A stretch of 64,000 bases of DNA from Mycolicibacillus trivialis (GCF_002102395.1 NZ_LQPZ01000018.1:49395-113394), one strand, 5' to 3'; shown: positions 33,116 to 41,999, numbered from the stretch's first letter. Notes: generated by a model not told the origin, from the sequence alone. Made by a program: numbers and translations.

Positions 33116-33394
33116 TCAGCGCGGTCCGTCGCGCTCACCGACGTCGTGGGTCTCCTGCGCCAGCCGCTGGTCGAGCGATTCGCCTTCGCGTTGCTCGGCG
33201 GCGGTCACCCCGAAACGGTCGGCGGAGGTCCACTGCTCGGGTGGGTCCATGCCCTCTTCCAGCGGATCCAGCCCGATACGGTCCTCATCGAGATCCTCCG
33301 CGCCCACGCTGCTGGTCAGATCGGTGTTGACCCCGTCGCCGGGATCGGGCTGGTAGGGCGACGGCGCATCGGACGGGGTGTCGTTGTCGGTCAT
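33116..33394 (-). CDS. DUF5709-type small acidic protein
   Basis: A 92-residue acidic protein. The segments GLDPLEEGMDPPEQW, FGVTAAEQREGESLDQRL and ETHDVGE fit the family usually annotated DUF5709, small actinobacterial proteins of unknown function. The start overlaps the upstream gene stop. It is the last gene of a four-gene minus-strand operon (35034 to 33116). Confidence 0.75.
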   Translation of the reverse strand: MTDNDTPSDAPSPYQPDPGDGVNTDLTSSVGAEDLDEDRIGLDPLEEGMDPPEQWTSADRFGVTAAEQREGESLDQRLAQETHDVGERDGPR

Positions 33395-33732
33395 GACTCC
33401 TCCTCGTGTGCTGGATCGGTGTGTGCTGGATCGGTTACCGGGGTGTGCTCGTCGCCGAGGCGTGGCACCGCGATGCCCAGCCGGCGGGACACCGCGGAGA
33501 GCTCGCGCAACTCGGCGCAGAGCCGGCGCACCCGCGTCTCGTCGGCGCCGGCCAGCTCGCCGCGGTCGCGGTAGTGCAGCAGCCGCGGGAGCCGGCCCGC
33601 CAACGCGGTACCCCAGCGGATGCTGACGTCGTAGACCGTCGCCTCGCTCACCTCGGGCCGGCTACCCAACTGCCGCACCGCGGCAATCTGTTCGGTGAGA
33701 ACACTCACGTCGTCGGTGATGTCCACGCTCAT
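33391..33732 (-). CDS. Hypothetical helical protein
   Basis: A 113-residue protein, MSVDITDDVSVLTEQIA..., mostly helical, with no recognised motif. ATG 33732 follows AAAGGAA; the longer upstream frame (to 34008) is not supported. It overlaps the DUF5709 gene and lies 23 nt after the lipoprotein gene, so all three are one operon. Confidence 0.6.
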   Translation of the reverse strand: MSVDITDDVSVLTEQIAAVRQLGSRPEVSEATVYDVSIRWGTALAGRLPRLLHYRDRGELAGADETRVRRLCAELRELSAVSRRLGIAVPRLGDEHTPVTDPAHTDPAHEEES

Positions 33733-33755
33733 CTCGGGTTCCTTTCCCGGCGCCG

Positions 33756-34799
33756 TCACAGGCCCGGCTTGGCGATGCTGACCAGGTACGGCTGACCGTC
33801 GAGCGTCAGGTACACCCGGTGCGCCCCGACCGCCAACCCGGACGGCGACGCCGAACGGGCCGGCCCGGCAGGCAGTTCGGCCCGGTAGTCGACGACCCGG
33901 ATGACCGGAATGGCCCCGTCGGGATAGCCGGTGAAGCTCGCCGTGCGGGCCACCACCAGCGCGGTGTCGGTGGCGATGTAGAGCCGGGTGTCGTCGGCGA
34001 CGAGGCAACGCACCGCCCCGGCGGGCACCTCCAGCCGGCCGACCTCGGACAGGCCCTCGCCGCCCCGGCGGCTCTCCACCGCACGCACCGTGGCACCGGA
34101 GGCGACGTAGCTGCGGGTGGTCTTGGTGTGATCGGCGGCGGCCACGCTCACCGGCACCGCGATCTCGCCGAGCTGCTCGGGGGTGGTCGATGCGCCGCGG
34201 TAATGGCGCACCCCGTCGCGGTGGTACAGGTGGTAGTCGATGCGGCGGCCGCGCGCGGAGCCGATGATCGCCTCCGCCGGTTCGTCGGAGAACTCGGCGG
34301 TCGGTAGGGCCGTTCGGCCGTGCTCGCCGACCGGGGTCACCGAACGCCCGTCGGCGGAGAGCACCAGCAACACCCGCAGCCCGGCGTTGGCGCTGACGCT
34401 GTCCGGTGCCGGGCCGGCGGCGAGCTCGTCGACCGGGCGCAGGCTGTCCAGATCCAGCACGGTCAGGTTCTGCCGACCCGGGCGCGGCACGAAGACCTCG
34501 CGCGGATTCGTCTCGCTGATCCGCAGGTCACGCCCGGCGTCCAACGGCCCGGATACCGCGGTCCCCACCCGGTCGGGGTCGTCGGGGTCGGTGACCCGGG
34601 CCAACCGGCCGTCGTCGGTGAGGGCCACCAGCGCCGACAACGCCGGCGACCAAGCCGGCGCGCGCAACGGCCGGGCGGTGGCGCTGACCGTCACCGTCGG
34701 CTCCGACTCCCAGTCGGTCTGCGCCGACGTGCAGCCCGCCACGGTAGCGGCGGCAACCGCGGCGCCTACGGCTGCTCGCACCCACCCCCGAACCGTCAC
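33756..34799 (-). CDS. Predicted beta-propeller-like lipoprotein
   Basis: A 347-residue protein with an N-terminal signal and lipobox (VAAATVAGCTSAQ; Cys at about residue 22), so it should be lipid-anchored outside the membrane. Repeated strands such as LVALTDDGRLARVTDP, LTVLDLDSLRPVD, LVLSADGRSVTPVG and HRVYLTLDGQPYLVS suggest a beta-propeller. GTG 34799 is chosen because it lies 8 nt after the previous stop and starts a proper signal peptide; the frame continues upstream. Ligand unknown. Confidence 0.75.
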   Translation of the reverse strand: MTVRGWVRAAVGAAVAAATVAGCTSAQTDWESEPTVTVSATARPLRAPAWSPALSALVALTDDGRLARVTDPDDPDRVGTAVSGPLDAGRDLRISETNPREVFVPRPGRQNLTVLDLDSLRPVDELAAGPAPDSVSANAGLRVLLVLSADGRSVTPVGEHGRTALPTAEFSDEPAEAIIGSARGRRIDYHLYHRDGVRHYRGASTTPEQLGEIAVPVSVAAADHTKTTRSYVASGATVRAVESRRGGEGLSEVGRLEVPAGAVRCLVADDTRLYIATDTALVVARTASFTGYPDGAIPVIRVVDYRAELPAGPARSASPSGLAVGAHRVYLTLDGQPYLVSIAKPGL

Positions 34800-34806
34800 G
34801 GCGCAC

Positions 34807-35034
34807 TCAGTCGGTGAGCCGGTGCTTGAGCAGCGCCTTGGCCTCATGGGCGCCCTTGCGGCTGGCCTGCTGGGCGCGACGGAACAGGTCGGCGGTTTCC
34901 TCGTCGCCGCTGCGGTCGGCGTCGGCGATGTAGGTGTCCAGCCGCAGCGCGTTGTCCAGACACGCTTCCACGAACCAGATCAGGTTGTAGTCGCGGTCTT
35001 TGGTCCCGGTCACGGTTCCGGTTTCCACCGTCAT
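34807..35034 (-). CDS. Small conserved helical protein
   Basis: A 75-residue protein (YNLIWFVEACLDNALRLDTY, then DLFRRAQQASRKGA) with no membrane helix, likely a helical bundle. Small proteins with this FVEACLDNALRL pattern appear in actinobacterial stress loci as I recall, without known function. GGGAGGCGACG precedes the ATG. It heads the operon to 33116 and lies downstream of a SigF-like promoter. Confidence 0.65.
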   Translation of the reverse strand: MTVETGTVTGTKDRDYNLIWFVEACLDNALRLDTYIADADRSGDEETADLFRRAQQASRKGAHEAKALLKHRLTD

Positions 35035-35095
35035 CGTCGCCTCCCTCGGGTTCTCACATCGGACACACGTCGGGTTCGTTCTCCGCGGCTATCGG

Positions 35096-35121
35096 CTACC
35101 CGTCGGGCCCGTCCGCTAATC
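35096..35121 (-). promoter_or_regulatory. SigF-like promoter for the lipoprotein operon
   Basis: On the minus strand: GATT (35118-35121), 16 nt, GGGTAG (35096-35101), about 61 nt before the ATG. Divergent from the udgX promoter. Confidence 0.45.
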
Positions 35122-35126
35122 CGGGT

Positions 35127-35151
35127 GGTTGGCGCGCCGGCCGCCGGGTAT
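35127..35151 (+). promoter_or_regulatory. SigF-like promoter for udgX
   Basis: GGTT (35127-35130), 15 nt, GGGTAT (35146-35151). The ATG at 35161 follows the -10 by 9 nt. Confidence 0.55.
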
Positions 35152-35160
35152 GCGCACCCC

Positions 35161-35811
35161 ATGACCGCAGGCGCCGAGCAGTACCTGCCCGCGACCCGCG
35201 GGCTGCGCGCGCTCCGCGCGGCCGCCGCCACCTGTCGCGGCTGCGGCCTGTACGAGAACGCCACCCAGACGGTATTCGGTGTGGGGCGCCGCAGCGCACC
35301 GCTGATGCTGGTGGGCGAACAACCCGGCGACCGCGAGGACCGGCAGGGCCGCCCATTCGTGGGGCCGGCCGGCGGACTGCTCGCCCGCGCCCTCGATGAC
35401 GCCGGGATCAGCGCGGAGCAGACCTACCAGACCAACGCGGTCAAACACTTCAAGTTCACCCGGACCAGTGGCGCGCGGCGCATCCACCAAAAACCGGGCC
35501 GCACCGAGGTGGTCGCCTGCCGGCCGTGGCTGATCGCCGAGATCGACGCGGTACACCCGCGGCTGGTCGTCGCCCTGGGCGCCACCGCCGCCCAGGCGCT
35601 CCTCGGACCGAGCTTCCGGGTCTCGGCGCATCGCGGCGAAACGCTGGAGCTGCCCGGTGATCTCGGAACACGCCGCCGACCGCGGCTGCTGGCCACCGTG
35701 CACCCGGCGGCGGTGCTGCGTGACCGCAGCGGCGACCGCGACAAGGCTTACCGGCTGTTCGTCGAGGATCTCCGCCGCGCCCGCGACATCGTGTCCTCCC
35801 CACCGGTTTGA
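35161..35811 (+). CDS. udgX: UdgX-type uracil-DNA glycosylase
   Basis: A 216-residue family-4-like uracil-DNA glycosylase. Four cysteines for the Fe-S cluster are visible (TCRGCGLY near the N-terminus and VVACRPWL near residue 119, with one more expected). The water-activating loop is MLVGEQPGDREDRQGRPFVG (about 57-76). The UdgX hallmark is the insertion ending ARRIHQKPGR (about 107-116), whose histidine forms a covalent bond with the DNA sugar in M. smegmatis UdgX. The C-terminal TVHPAAVLRDR is the leucine-loop motif. The start was chosen from the promoter spacing; the frame is open far upstream. Confidence 0.85.
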   Translation: MTAGAEQYLPATRGLRALRAAAATCRGCGLYENATQTVFGVGRRSAPLMLVGEQPGDREDRQGRPFVGPAGGLLARALDDAGISAEQTYQTNAVKHFKFTRTSGARRIHQKPGRTEVVACRPWLIAEIDAVHPRLVVALGATAAQALLGPSFRVSAHRGETLELPGDLGTRRRPRLLATVHPAAVLRDRSGDRDKAYRLFVEDLRRARDIVSSPPV

Positions 35812-35830
35812 CCGCTTCTCGCCCGGGTAC
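35806..35830 (+). promoter_or_regulatory. SigF-type promoter for the ThDP enzyme operon
   Basis: GTTT (35806-35809), 15 nt, GGGTAC (35825-35830), overlapping the udgX stop region. A GAAGGAG lies before ATG 35880. Confidence 0.65.
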
Positions 35831-35879
35831 CCGAAAACCGACGCCCGATGACGCCCCCATGTCGAAGGAGTGCACCACC

Positions 35880-37700
35880 ATGCCGAAAACCGCGGATTAC
35901 ATCGTCGACCGGCTCCGTCAGTGGGGGGTACACCGCATCTTCGGCTACCCCGGGGACGGCATCCTGGAGATGGTGGGCGCGCTGGACCGCGCCGACGGCG
36001 ACCCGGAGCTCATCCAGCCCCGCCACGAGGAGATGGGCGCGTTCATGGCCACCGGCCACGCCAAGTTCACCGGCGAACTGGGGTGCTGTCTGGCCACCTC
36101 CGGTGGCGGCGCGATCCACCTGCTCAACGGGCTCTACGACGCCAAACTGGACCACCAGCCGGTGGTGGCGATCATCGGTCAACAGAAACGGATGTCGCTG
36201 GGCGCGGCGTTCCAGCAGGAGATCGACCCGAACTCGCTGTACAAGGATGTCTCGTCGGACTTCATCCAAACCTGCATGGACCCGGTACAGGCGCGCCACC
36301 TGGTGGACCGCGCCTGCAAGGTGGCGTTGACCAACCGGACCGTCGCCACGATCATCCTGCCCGAGGACGTCGCCGAGGAAGAAGCCGTGCCGTCCCCGCC
36401 ACGGGTGCACGGCGCGGTCTACAGCGGCATCGGCTGGGCCAAACCGCGGATCCTGCCCGGCCCGGCCGAACTGCAGAAGGCCGCCGAGATCCTCAACGAC
36501 AGCGAGAAGGTGGCGATCCTGGTCGGCGCCGGTGCCCAGGACGCGGTCGAGGAGGTGAAACAGACCGCCGATCTGCTCGGGGCCGGGGTGGCCAAGACCT
36601 CCCTGGGCCGCGCCACCCTGCCCGACGACCTGCCGTACGTGACCGGCCCGATCGGGCTGCTGGGCTCCACCGCCAGCGAGGCGATGATGTCGGGTGCGGA
36701 CACCCTGTTCATGATCGGCACCAGCTTCCCCTACGCCGAATGGCTGCCCAAGGAGGGCCAGTGCCGCGGGGTGGAGATCAACCATGACGGCCGGATGATC
36801 GGGCTGCGCTATCCGATGGACGCCAACCTGATCGGGGACTCCAAAGACACGCTGCAGGAACTGATCCCGCTGCTCAAACACAAAGAGGACCGGTCCTGGC
36901 GGTCCAAGATCGAAAGCGAGGTCGAAGAGTGGTGGCGAGTCCTCGACGACCGCGCCCACGACAAGGCCGAACCGCTCAACCCCGAGCTCGTGGTGCACGA
37001 GCTGTCCAAACGCCTGCCGGACCGGGCGGTGCTGACCACCGACGCCGGGTCGGTGGCCAATTGGTGGGCCCGGCACCTGCGGCTGCGCCCGGGGATGGCG
37101 GCGTCACTGGCGGGCAACCTGGCCAGCATGGGGCCGGGCACCCCGTACGCGATCGCGGCCAAACTGGCCCACCCGGGCCGGCCGGTGATCGCGGTCGTCG
37201 GCGACGGGGTCTTCCAGATGAACGGCATGGCCGAGATGATCACCGTCAAGCGCTACAACGAGCGGCTCTCCGACGGTCCGCTGGTCTTCTGCGTGTTCAA
37301 CAACCAGGACCTCAACCAGGTGACCTGGGAACAGCGGGCCATGGGCGGCCAGCCCAAATTCGAAGGAAGCCAATACATCCCCGATGTTCCCTACGCCGAG
37401 TTCGCGAACCTGCTCGGCCTCACCGGGATCCGGTGCGACAACCCGGCCACCATCGGCGAGGCCTGGGAGCGGGCGCTGGCGGCGTCCGGGCCGGTGGTGC
37501 TGGAAGTCGTCGTCGATCCCAACGTGCCGCCGGTGCCGCCGCAGATCCGCATGGAGATGGCCAAGAAGACCGCCAAGGCCGTCCTGAAGGACCCGGACCG
37601 GGTGAGCATGACGGCCAAGGGCGCCAAGCAGAAGATGCACGAGTTCACCGAATCAGCCAAGCAAACGGTGCGCGACCTGCGGGATCGGGGCGACGACTGA
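35880..37700 (+). CDS. Thiamine-diphosphate enzyme, pyruvate oxidase/acetolactate-synthase family
   Basis: A 606-residue three-domain ThDP enzyme. The catalytic Glu is in IQPRHEEMGAFMATGHA (about residue 44), the central Rossmann-like domain spans about 190-340, and the ThDP-Mg motif is VVGDGVFQMNGMAEMI followed by FNNQDLNQVTWEQ (about 440-480). The tail is a basic helical extension (KKTAKAVLKDPDRV to RDRGDD). Close relatives are annotated pyruvate oxidase-like or thiamine-requiring enzymes; substrate is not clear. An in-frame ATG at 35859 is the alternative start. It overlaps the next small gene (TGATG). Confidence 0.85.
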   Translation: MPKTADYIVDRLRQWGVHRIFGYPGDGILEMVGALDRADGDPELIQPRHEEMGAFMATGHAKFTGELGCCLATSGGGAIHLLNGLYDAKLDHQPVVAIIGQQKRMSLGAAFQQEIDPNSLYKDVSSDFIQTCMDPVQARHLVDRACKVALTNRTVATIILPEDVAEEEAVPSPPRVHGAVYSGIGWAKPRILPGPAELQKAAEILNDSEKVAILVGAGAQDAVEEVKQTADLLGAGVAKTSLGRATLPDDLPYVTGPIGLLGSTASEAMMSGADTLFMIGTSFPYAEWLPKEGQCRGVEINHDGRMIGLRYPMDANLIGDSKDTLQELIPLLKHKEDRSWRSKIESEVEEWWRVLDDRAHDKAEPLNPELVVHELSKRLPDRAVLTTDAGSVANWWARHLRLRPGMAASLAGNLASMGPGTPYAIAAKLAHPGRPVIAVVGDGVFQMNGMAEMITVKRYNERLSDGPLVFCVFNNQDLNQVTWEQRAMGGQPKFEGSQYIPDVPYAEFANLLGLTGIRCDNPATIGEAWERALAASGPVVLEVVVDPNVPPVPPQIRMEMAKKTAKAVLKDPDRVSMTAKGAKQKMHEFTESAKQTVRDLRDRGDD

Positions 37701-37849
37701 TGGGCCGCGATCCCGATTCCCACGGCAGCGGTTCGGAACCGGCCGACGCCGAAGACCAGGACACCGCCGACCGGGTGGGTCGGGTCGCCGCCGACGACGA
37801 CCTGGACACCGGGGAGACCGGAGCCGAGGCCCGCAGCGACGACGGCTGA
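37700..37849 (+). CDS. Small acidic protein (49 residues)
   Basis: ATG 37700 overlaps the ThDP gene stop (TGATG), suggesting translational coupling. The 49-residue product is highly acidic (ADAEDQDTADRVGRVAADDD) and probably disordered. No family is recognised. It is too short for standard ORF filters but the coupling and base composition support it. Confidence 0.55.
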   Translation: MGRDPDSHGSGSEPADAEDQDTADRVGRVAADDDLDTGETGAEARSDDG

Positions 37850-37893
37850 GGTATCCGACCGGGCGGCATGACCGCCGAAGGAGGAGGACGCCG

Positions 37894-38388
37894 ATGACAC
37901 TGCTCAAAATCGGGCGCCGAGGGCGCCCGCCGGCCCCCTCCACGGCGGTCGGTGAGGCCGAGTATCTGATCGACCGGGCGCTGCGCAACATCGCCCACGG
38001 GCGCTTCGAACGGTCCCTGTCCGGGCTGACCGCGTTCGCCGCGCTGGTGACGACCGCCGAGGTCTACGCCGAGCACTACCGGGCCAGCTTCGGCAACAAG
38101 TGGATGTGGAGCCCGATCGTGGTCACCCCGCCGGTGGTCATCGCCGGGATCGGCGGGGTGTTCTCCCGGCGCTGGGCCAAACGCTGGCTGCCCGCCACCG
38201 CCGCCGTCTACGCCGCCAACGGGCTGATGGGGGAGTTCTTCCACGCCCGCGGCGTCGGGCGTCGACCCGGCGGTTGGCGGCTGTACAGCTACAACGTGCC
38301 GATGGGTCCGCCGATCGCCGCGCCGGGGCTGATGAGCATCGTCGGCGCGATGGGCCTGCTGGCCGCGATCCTGCGCCGGGAACGGTGA
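37894..38388 (+). CDS. Membrane protein of the GMC dehydrogenase operon
   Basis: A 164-residue protein with hydrophobic segments at about residues 48-62, 72-92, 98-118 and 140-160. The motif ANGLMGEFFHARGVGRRPGG and YNVPMGPPIAAPG are distinctive, but I do not know the family name. GAAGGAGGAGG precedes the ATG. It lies just before a gluconate-dehydrogenase subunit-3-like gene and a GMC oxidoreductase, so it could serve as their membrane partner. Confidence 0.7.
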   Translation: MTLLKIGRRGRPPAPSTAVGEAEYLIDRALRNIAHGRFERSLSGLTAFAALVTTAEVYAEHYRASFGNKWMWSPIVVTPPVVIAGIGGVFSRRWAKRWLPATAAVYAANGLMGEFFHARGVGRRPGGWRLYSYNVPMGPPIAAPGLMSIVGAMGLLAAILRRER

Positions 38389-38393
38389 GCGCG

Positions 38394-39161
38394 ATGGCCG
38401 AGCACCCCGACATCGCCCGCGGCGACCACCTGCCCAAGCGCCGGCCCGACCGCAAACCCCTGCACCCGTCGTGGCTGCCGCGGCAGCGGCGCGGGATCAC
38501 CCCGCAGATGATCGGCCGCTACCCCGACTATGACGTGCTGGCCTCCGCCGATTCCTGGGATGACGCCACCCGCGAGGTGGTGCTCGCGCGGCTGGAGAAG
38601 CCCGGGCCGCTGCGGTTCTTCGGCGCCGCCGCCGAGCCCACACTGCGCGCCTTCTGCGACACCGTGCTCGCCCAGGACAGCGAACCGCGGGTGCCGGTCG
38701 CCGAGTTCGTCGACGCCAAACTCGCCGACGGTCGGCTCGACGGGTTTCAGTACGCCGACATGCCCGACGACCGCGACACCTGGCGGCTGGTGCTGACCGG
38801 ACTCGACGAGGCGGCCCGCGACACCGGGGTGGCCTCTTTCGCCGACGCCGGCTCGCAGGTCCGCCAGGACATCGTCGGCCGGTTCGCCGACGCGACCCTG
38901 TCCGGCGGAAGTTGGGACCGGCTCAACGTCTCCCGGGCCTGGTCGGTGGTGATGCGGGCCGCGCTGAGCGCCTTCTACAGCCACCCCTGGGCCTGGAACG
39001 AGATCGGATTCGGCGGCCCCGCCTACCCGCGCGGCTTCATGAGGCTCGGCGGCGCCGGGGTGCGCGAACCCTTCGAGACCCGCGGTGCGACCGCCGAGGA
39101 CCCGGTCGCGATGCTCAACGACGGCGACACCGGAACCGGTGGTGCCCATGGGCGCGGGTGA
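38394..39161 (+). CDS. Gluconate 2-dehydrogenase subunit 3 family protein
   Basis: A 255-residue protein. The C-terminal half has AALSAFYSHPWAWNEIGFGG and YPRGFMRLG, the signature of the subunit-3 family that accompanies GMC dehydrogenases. The N-terminal part (RFFGAAAEPTLRAFCDTVLA) also fits. No Tat signal is evident. ATG 38394 was chosen; GTG 38385, overlapping the previous stop, is the alternative. It overlaps the following GMC gene by 14 nt. Confidence 0.8.
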   Translation: MAEHPDIARGDHLPKRRPDRKPLHPSWLPRQRRGITPQMIGRYPDYDVLASADSWDDATREVVLARLEKPGPLRFFGAAAEPTLRAFCDTVLAQDSEPRVPVAEFVDAKLADGRLDGFQYADMPDDRDTWRLVLTGLDEAARDTGVASFADAGSQVRQDIVGRFADATLSGGSWDRLNVSRAWSVVMRAALSAFYSHPWAWNEIGFGGPAYPRGFMRLGGAGVREPFETRGATAEDPVAMLNDGDTGTGGAHGRG

Positions 39162-40854
39162 GAAGTGGCGCCGCCGCCTGCGCGGCGTGCTGAAGGGCTC
39201 GGTGGGACCGCCCGACAACGACTCGCGGTTCCTGCTCGACGTGCACTCGCGCGACTTGCCCGGCAAGGACACCATGCGCCGCTACCCCGACGAGGAAGAG
39301 GTCGACCTGGTCGTCGTCGGCGCCGGCGCCGGCGGCTCGGTGCTGGCCCAGCGTCTGGCCCGCGCCGGCTGGAGCGTGGTGATCCTGGAGGCCGGACCGT
39401 TCTGGCACCCGGACCGGGACTGGGTCTCCGACGAGGCCGGCTCGCACCCGCTGTATTGGACCCAGAAGCGCATCCTCGGTGGTGCGGACCCGGTCGAGTT
39501 GGGCAAGAACAACTCCGGGCGCGGGGTGGGCGGGTCGATGGTGCACTACGCCGGCTACACACCGCGCTTCCACCCCAGCGACTTCGAGACGTTCACCCGC
39601 GACCGAGTGGGTGCGGACTGGCCGATCGGCTACGCCGACCTGCTGCCGCACTACGAACTGCTGGAGCGGGAACTGCCGGTGGCCGGCCAGGACTGGCCGT
39701 GGGGTGACCCGCACCGCTACCCGTTCTCCCCGCACCCGGTCTCCGGGGCGGCGATGAAACTGTGGGAAGGCGCACTGGCGCTGGACATCGAGATGCGGGT
39801 CGGACCGGTCGGCATCGTCAACGGCACGTTCGGTAACCGGCCGCACTGCATCTACCGCGGCTACTGCCTGCAGGGTTGCAAAGTCAACGCCAAGGCCAGC
39901 CCGTACGTGACGCACCTGCCCGACGCTTTGGCCCACGGTGTGGAGATCCGGGCGGACTGCATGGCCGCCCGCGTCGAGGTCGACGAAGCCGGCAACGCCA
40001 GCAGCGTCACCTACTTCGACGGCGACGGCCGGGAGCGCCGCCAGCGCGCCAAAGTGGTGGCGGTCGCGGGGTATTCGATCGAGACACCGCGGCTGCTGCT
40101 CAACTCCACCAGTCGTCGCTTCCCGCGCGGGCTGGGCAACGACACCGACCAGGTGGGTCGCTACGTGATGGTGCAGGGCGCCTCGCAGACCGCGGGCCGC
40201 TGGCCCGAGGAACTGCGGATGTACAAGGCGCCGCCGCCGCAGGTGACCTCCGAGCAGTTCTACGAAACCGACCCGGACCGCGGGTTCGCGCGCGGATTCT
40301 CCATCCAGACCGTCTCGCCGCTGCCGATCGGCTGGGCTGAACACGTGCTCGCCGACGGCCATTGGGGTGCGGCGCTGCGCGAATACATGCGCGACTACAA
40401 CCACTGGAGCACCGTCGGGGTGCTCAACGAACTGCTCGCCCACCCGGACAACCGGGTCAGCCTGGCCGACGAAACCGACACCCACGGCCTGCCCGTCGCC
40501 CAGTTCGACTACACGCTGTCGGACAACGACAAGGCCAACATGGCTTACTCCACCGAGGTGATCACCAACATCCTCAAAGCTGCCGGGGCGCAGGACATCC
40601 TGACCATCCAGCGGTTCGCCCACCTGATCGGCGGAGCCCGAATGGGCAGCGATCCGGACACCAGCGTCGTCGACTCCGACCAGCGGATGTGGTCGGTGCC
40701 CAACCTGTTCGTCGCCGACGGCTCGGTCTGCCCCACCCAGGGCAGTGCCAACCCGGCGCTGACGATCATGGCGCTGTCCTCGCGGCTGGCCGACCGCATC
40801 GTGCGCAACGAAATCCGCACCGATCGGCGCGGTGCGGGCGCCCGAGCGGGCTGA
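39148..40854 (+). CDS. GMC family FAD oxidoreductase
   Basis: A 568-residue flavoprotein. FAD binding is seen in LVVVGAGAGGSVLAQRLA (about residues 54-71) and GRGVGGSMVHYAGYTPRF; the GMC C-terminal motifs are HLIGGARMGSDPDTS and NLFVADGSVCPTQGSANP (catalytic His in the first). Two cysteines in YRGYCLQGCKVNAKAS may hold a cofactor or disulfide. With the subunit-3-like gene it would form a sugar or alcohol dehydrogenase; the usual cytochrome c subunit is not nearby, so another acceptor must be used. ATG 39148 is inside the preceding gene. Confidence 0.88.
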   Translation: MGAGEKWRRRLRGVLKGSVGPPDNDSRFLLDVHSRDLPGKDTMRRYPDEEEVDLVVVGAGAGGSVLAQRLARAGWSVVILEAGPFWHPDRDWVSDEAGSHPLYWTQKRILGGADPVELGKNNSGRGVGGSMVHYAGYTPRFHPSDFETFTRDRVGADWPIGYADLLPHYELLERELPVAGQDWPWGDPHRYPFSPHPVSGAAMKLWEGALALDIEMRVGPVGIVNGTFGNRPHCIYRGYCLQGCKVNAKASPYVTHLPDALAHGVEIRADCMAARVEVDEAGNASSVTYFDGDGRERRQRAKVVAVAGYSIETPRLLLNSTSRRFPRGLGNDTDQVGRYVMVQGASQTAGRWPEELRMYKAPPPQVTSEQFYETDPDRGFARGFSIQTVSPLPIGWAEHVLADGHWGAALREYMRDYNHWSTVGVLNELLAHPDNRVSLADETDTHGLPVAQFDYTLSDNDKANMAYSTEVITNILKAAGAQDILTIQRFAHLIGGARMGSDPDTSVVDSDQRMWSVPNLFVADGSVCPTQGSANPALTIMALSSRLADRIVRNEIRTDRRGAGARAG

Positions 40855-40887
40855 GCCCGACGGGCGGTCGACGCGGCGCGGAGCGGG

Positions 40888-41925
40888 TCAGCCGTGCCGC
40901 GCGCCCCAGTAGGCGCCGCCGGCCAGGGCCGCGGCGCCGGCGCCGAGCAGTGAGCGCCGGTGCCTGCTGGTCCACACCTGCAGGCTGCGCGCGTGCGACC
41001 GGGCGTCGAACGCGCCGTGGGCGCCGAAGTCGTGCCCGTCGGGCCCGTCGGCGGGTTCCCAGAGGTTGACCGGCTGGTCGGGGTCGACCGGCTGATCGGT
41101 TTGCTGCGAGCGGTAGCCGGTGCGGGCCAGGTAGCGGTCCAGCAGTGCTGGGGCCAGCCGCTGGCCTAGGATCGTGGCCACCGTGCTGCCGCCGACCCAG
41201 TACTGCTTGCGTCGCGGGTGCCGCAGCGCATACGCCACGGCGCGGGCGGCCACTTCCGGCTGGAAGATCGGCGGCACCGGCTGCGCCTGCTTGGGCAACC
41301 GGGACCGCACCCAGGAGAACTGCGGGGTGTTCACCGCGGGCATCTGCACCACGGTGATCCGCACCTTGGAGTGGTCGTGCAGCAACTCGGTGCGCAACGA
41401 CTCGGTGAACCCGTTGATGGCGTGCTTGGCGCCGCAATACGCCGATTGCAGCGGGATCGCCCGCACCCCCAACGCCGACCCGACCTGGACCACCACCCCG
41501 GCGTTGCGGGGCCGCATGCGGCGCAACGCGACCATGGTGCCGTGCACGAACCCCAGGTAGGTGACCTCGGTGACCCGCCGGTACTCGTCCGGGCCGATCG
41601 CGTGGAACGGCGCGAACAGGGACGAGAACGCCACGTTGATCCAGCCGTCGATCGGGCCGAACTCCTGCTCGACCCGGCCGGCGGCGTCCTCCAGTGCATC
41701 GTGATCAGCGACGTCGGTGGGCAACACCAGCGCCTCACCGCCGGCGGCGCGCACCTCCGCGGCCGCGGCGTTGAGACCGGTCACCCCGCGGGCCACCAAC
41801 CCGATCCGGGTGCCCGGACCGGCCAGCTCGCGGACCACCGCGCGGCCGATGCCCGCACTGGCCCCGGTGACCACCACGACCCGGGGGCGGCGACGGGAAC
41901 CGCGGACGGCATCCAACACGGTCAT
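40888..41925 (-). CDS. Short-chain dehydrogenase with C-terminal hydrophobic tail
   Basis: A 345-residue SDR: VVVTGASAGIGRAVVRELAG (residues 17-36), VVVQVGSALG and SAYCGAKHAINGF (catalytic Ser, Tyr, Lys). After the SDR core the protein continues about 60 residues to a hydrophobic end (SLLGAGAAALAGGAYWG), which may anchor it. Substrate unknown. Its ATG is 9 nt after a full-match SigF -10 and it is divergent from the methyltransferase gene. Confidence 0.85.
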   Translation of the reverse strand: MTVLDAVRGSRRRPRVVVVTGASAGIGRAVVRELAGPGTRIGLVARGVTGLNAAAAEVRAAGGEALVLPTDVADHDALEDAAGRVEQEFGPIDGWINVAFSSLFAPFHAIGPDEYRRVTEVTYLGFVHGTMVALRRMRPRNAGVVVQVGSALGVRAIPLQSAYCGAKHAINGFTESLRTELLHDHSKVRITVVQMPAVNTPQFSWVRSRLPKQAQPVPPIFQPEVAARAVAYALRHPRRKQYWVGGSTVATILGQRLAPALLDRYLARTGYRSQQTDQPVDPDQPVNLWEPADGPDGHDFGAHGAFDARSHARSLQVWTSRHRRSLLGAGAAALAGGAYWGARHG

Positions 41926-41934
41926 AGCCGCGTG

Positions 41935-41959
41935 ATACCCACTGCGGGCGTGGGTAAAC
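41935..41959 (-). promoter_or_regulatory. SigF-type promoter for the SDR
   Basis: On the minus strand: GTTT (41956-41959), 15 nt, GGGTAT (41935-41940): full match. Start codon 9 nt after the -10. Confidence 0.75.
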
Positions 41960-41964
41960 GCCGA

Positions 41965-41990
41965 GTTTGCCGGAGCCCGCGGCGGGGTAG
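41965..41990 (+). promoter_or_regulatory. SigF-type promoter for the methyltransferase
   Basis: GTTT (41965-41968), 16 nt, GGGTAG (41985-41990). The -35 boxes of this and the divergent promoter lie 5 nt apart. Confidence 0.65.
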
Positions 41991-41999
41991 CCCGCAGTG

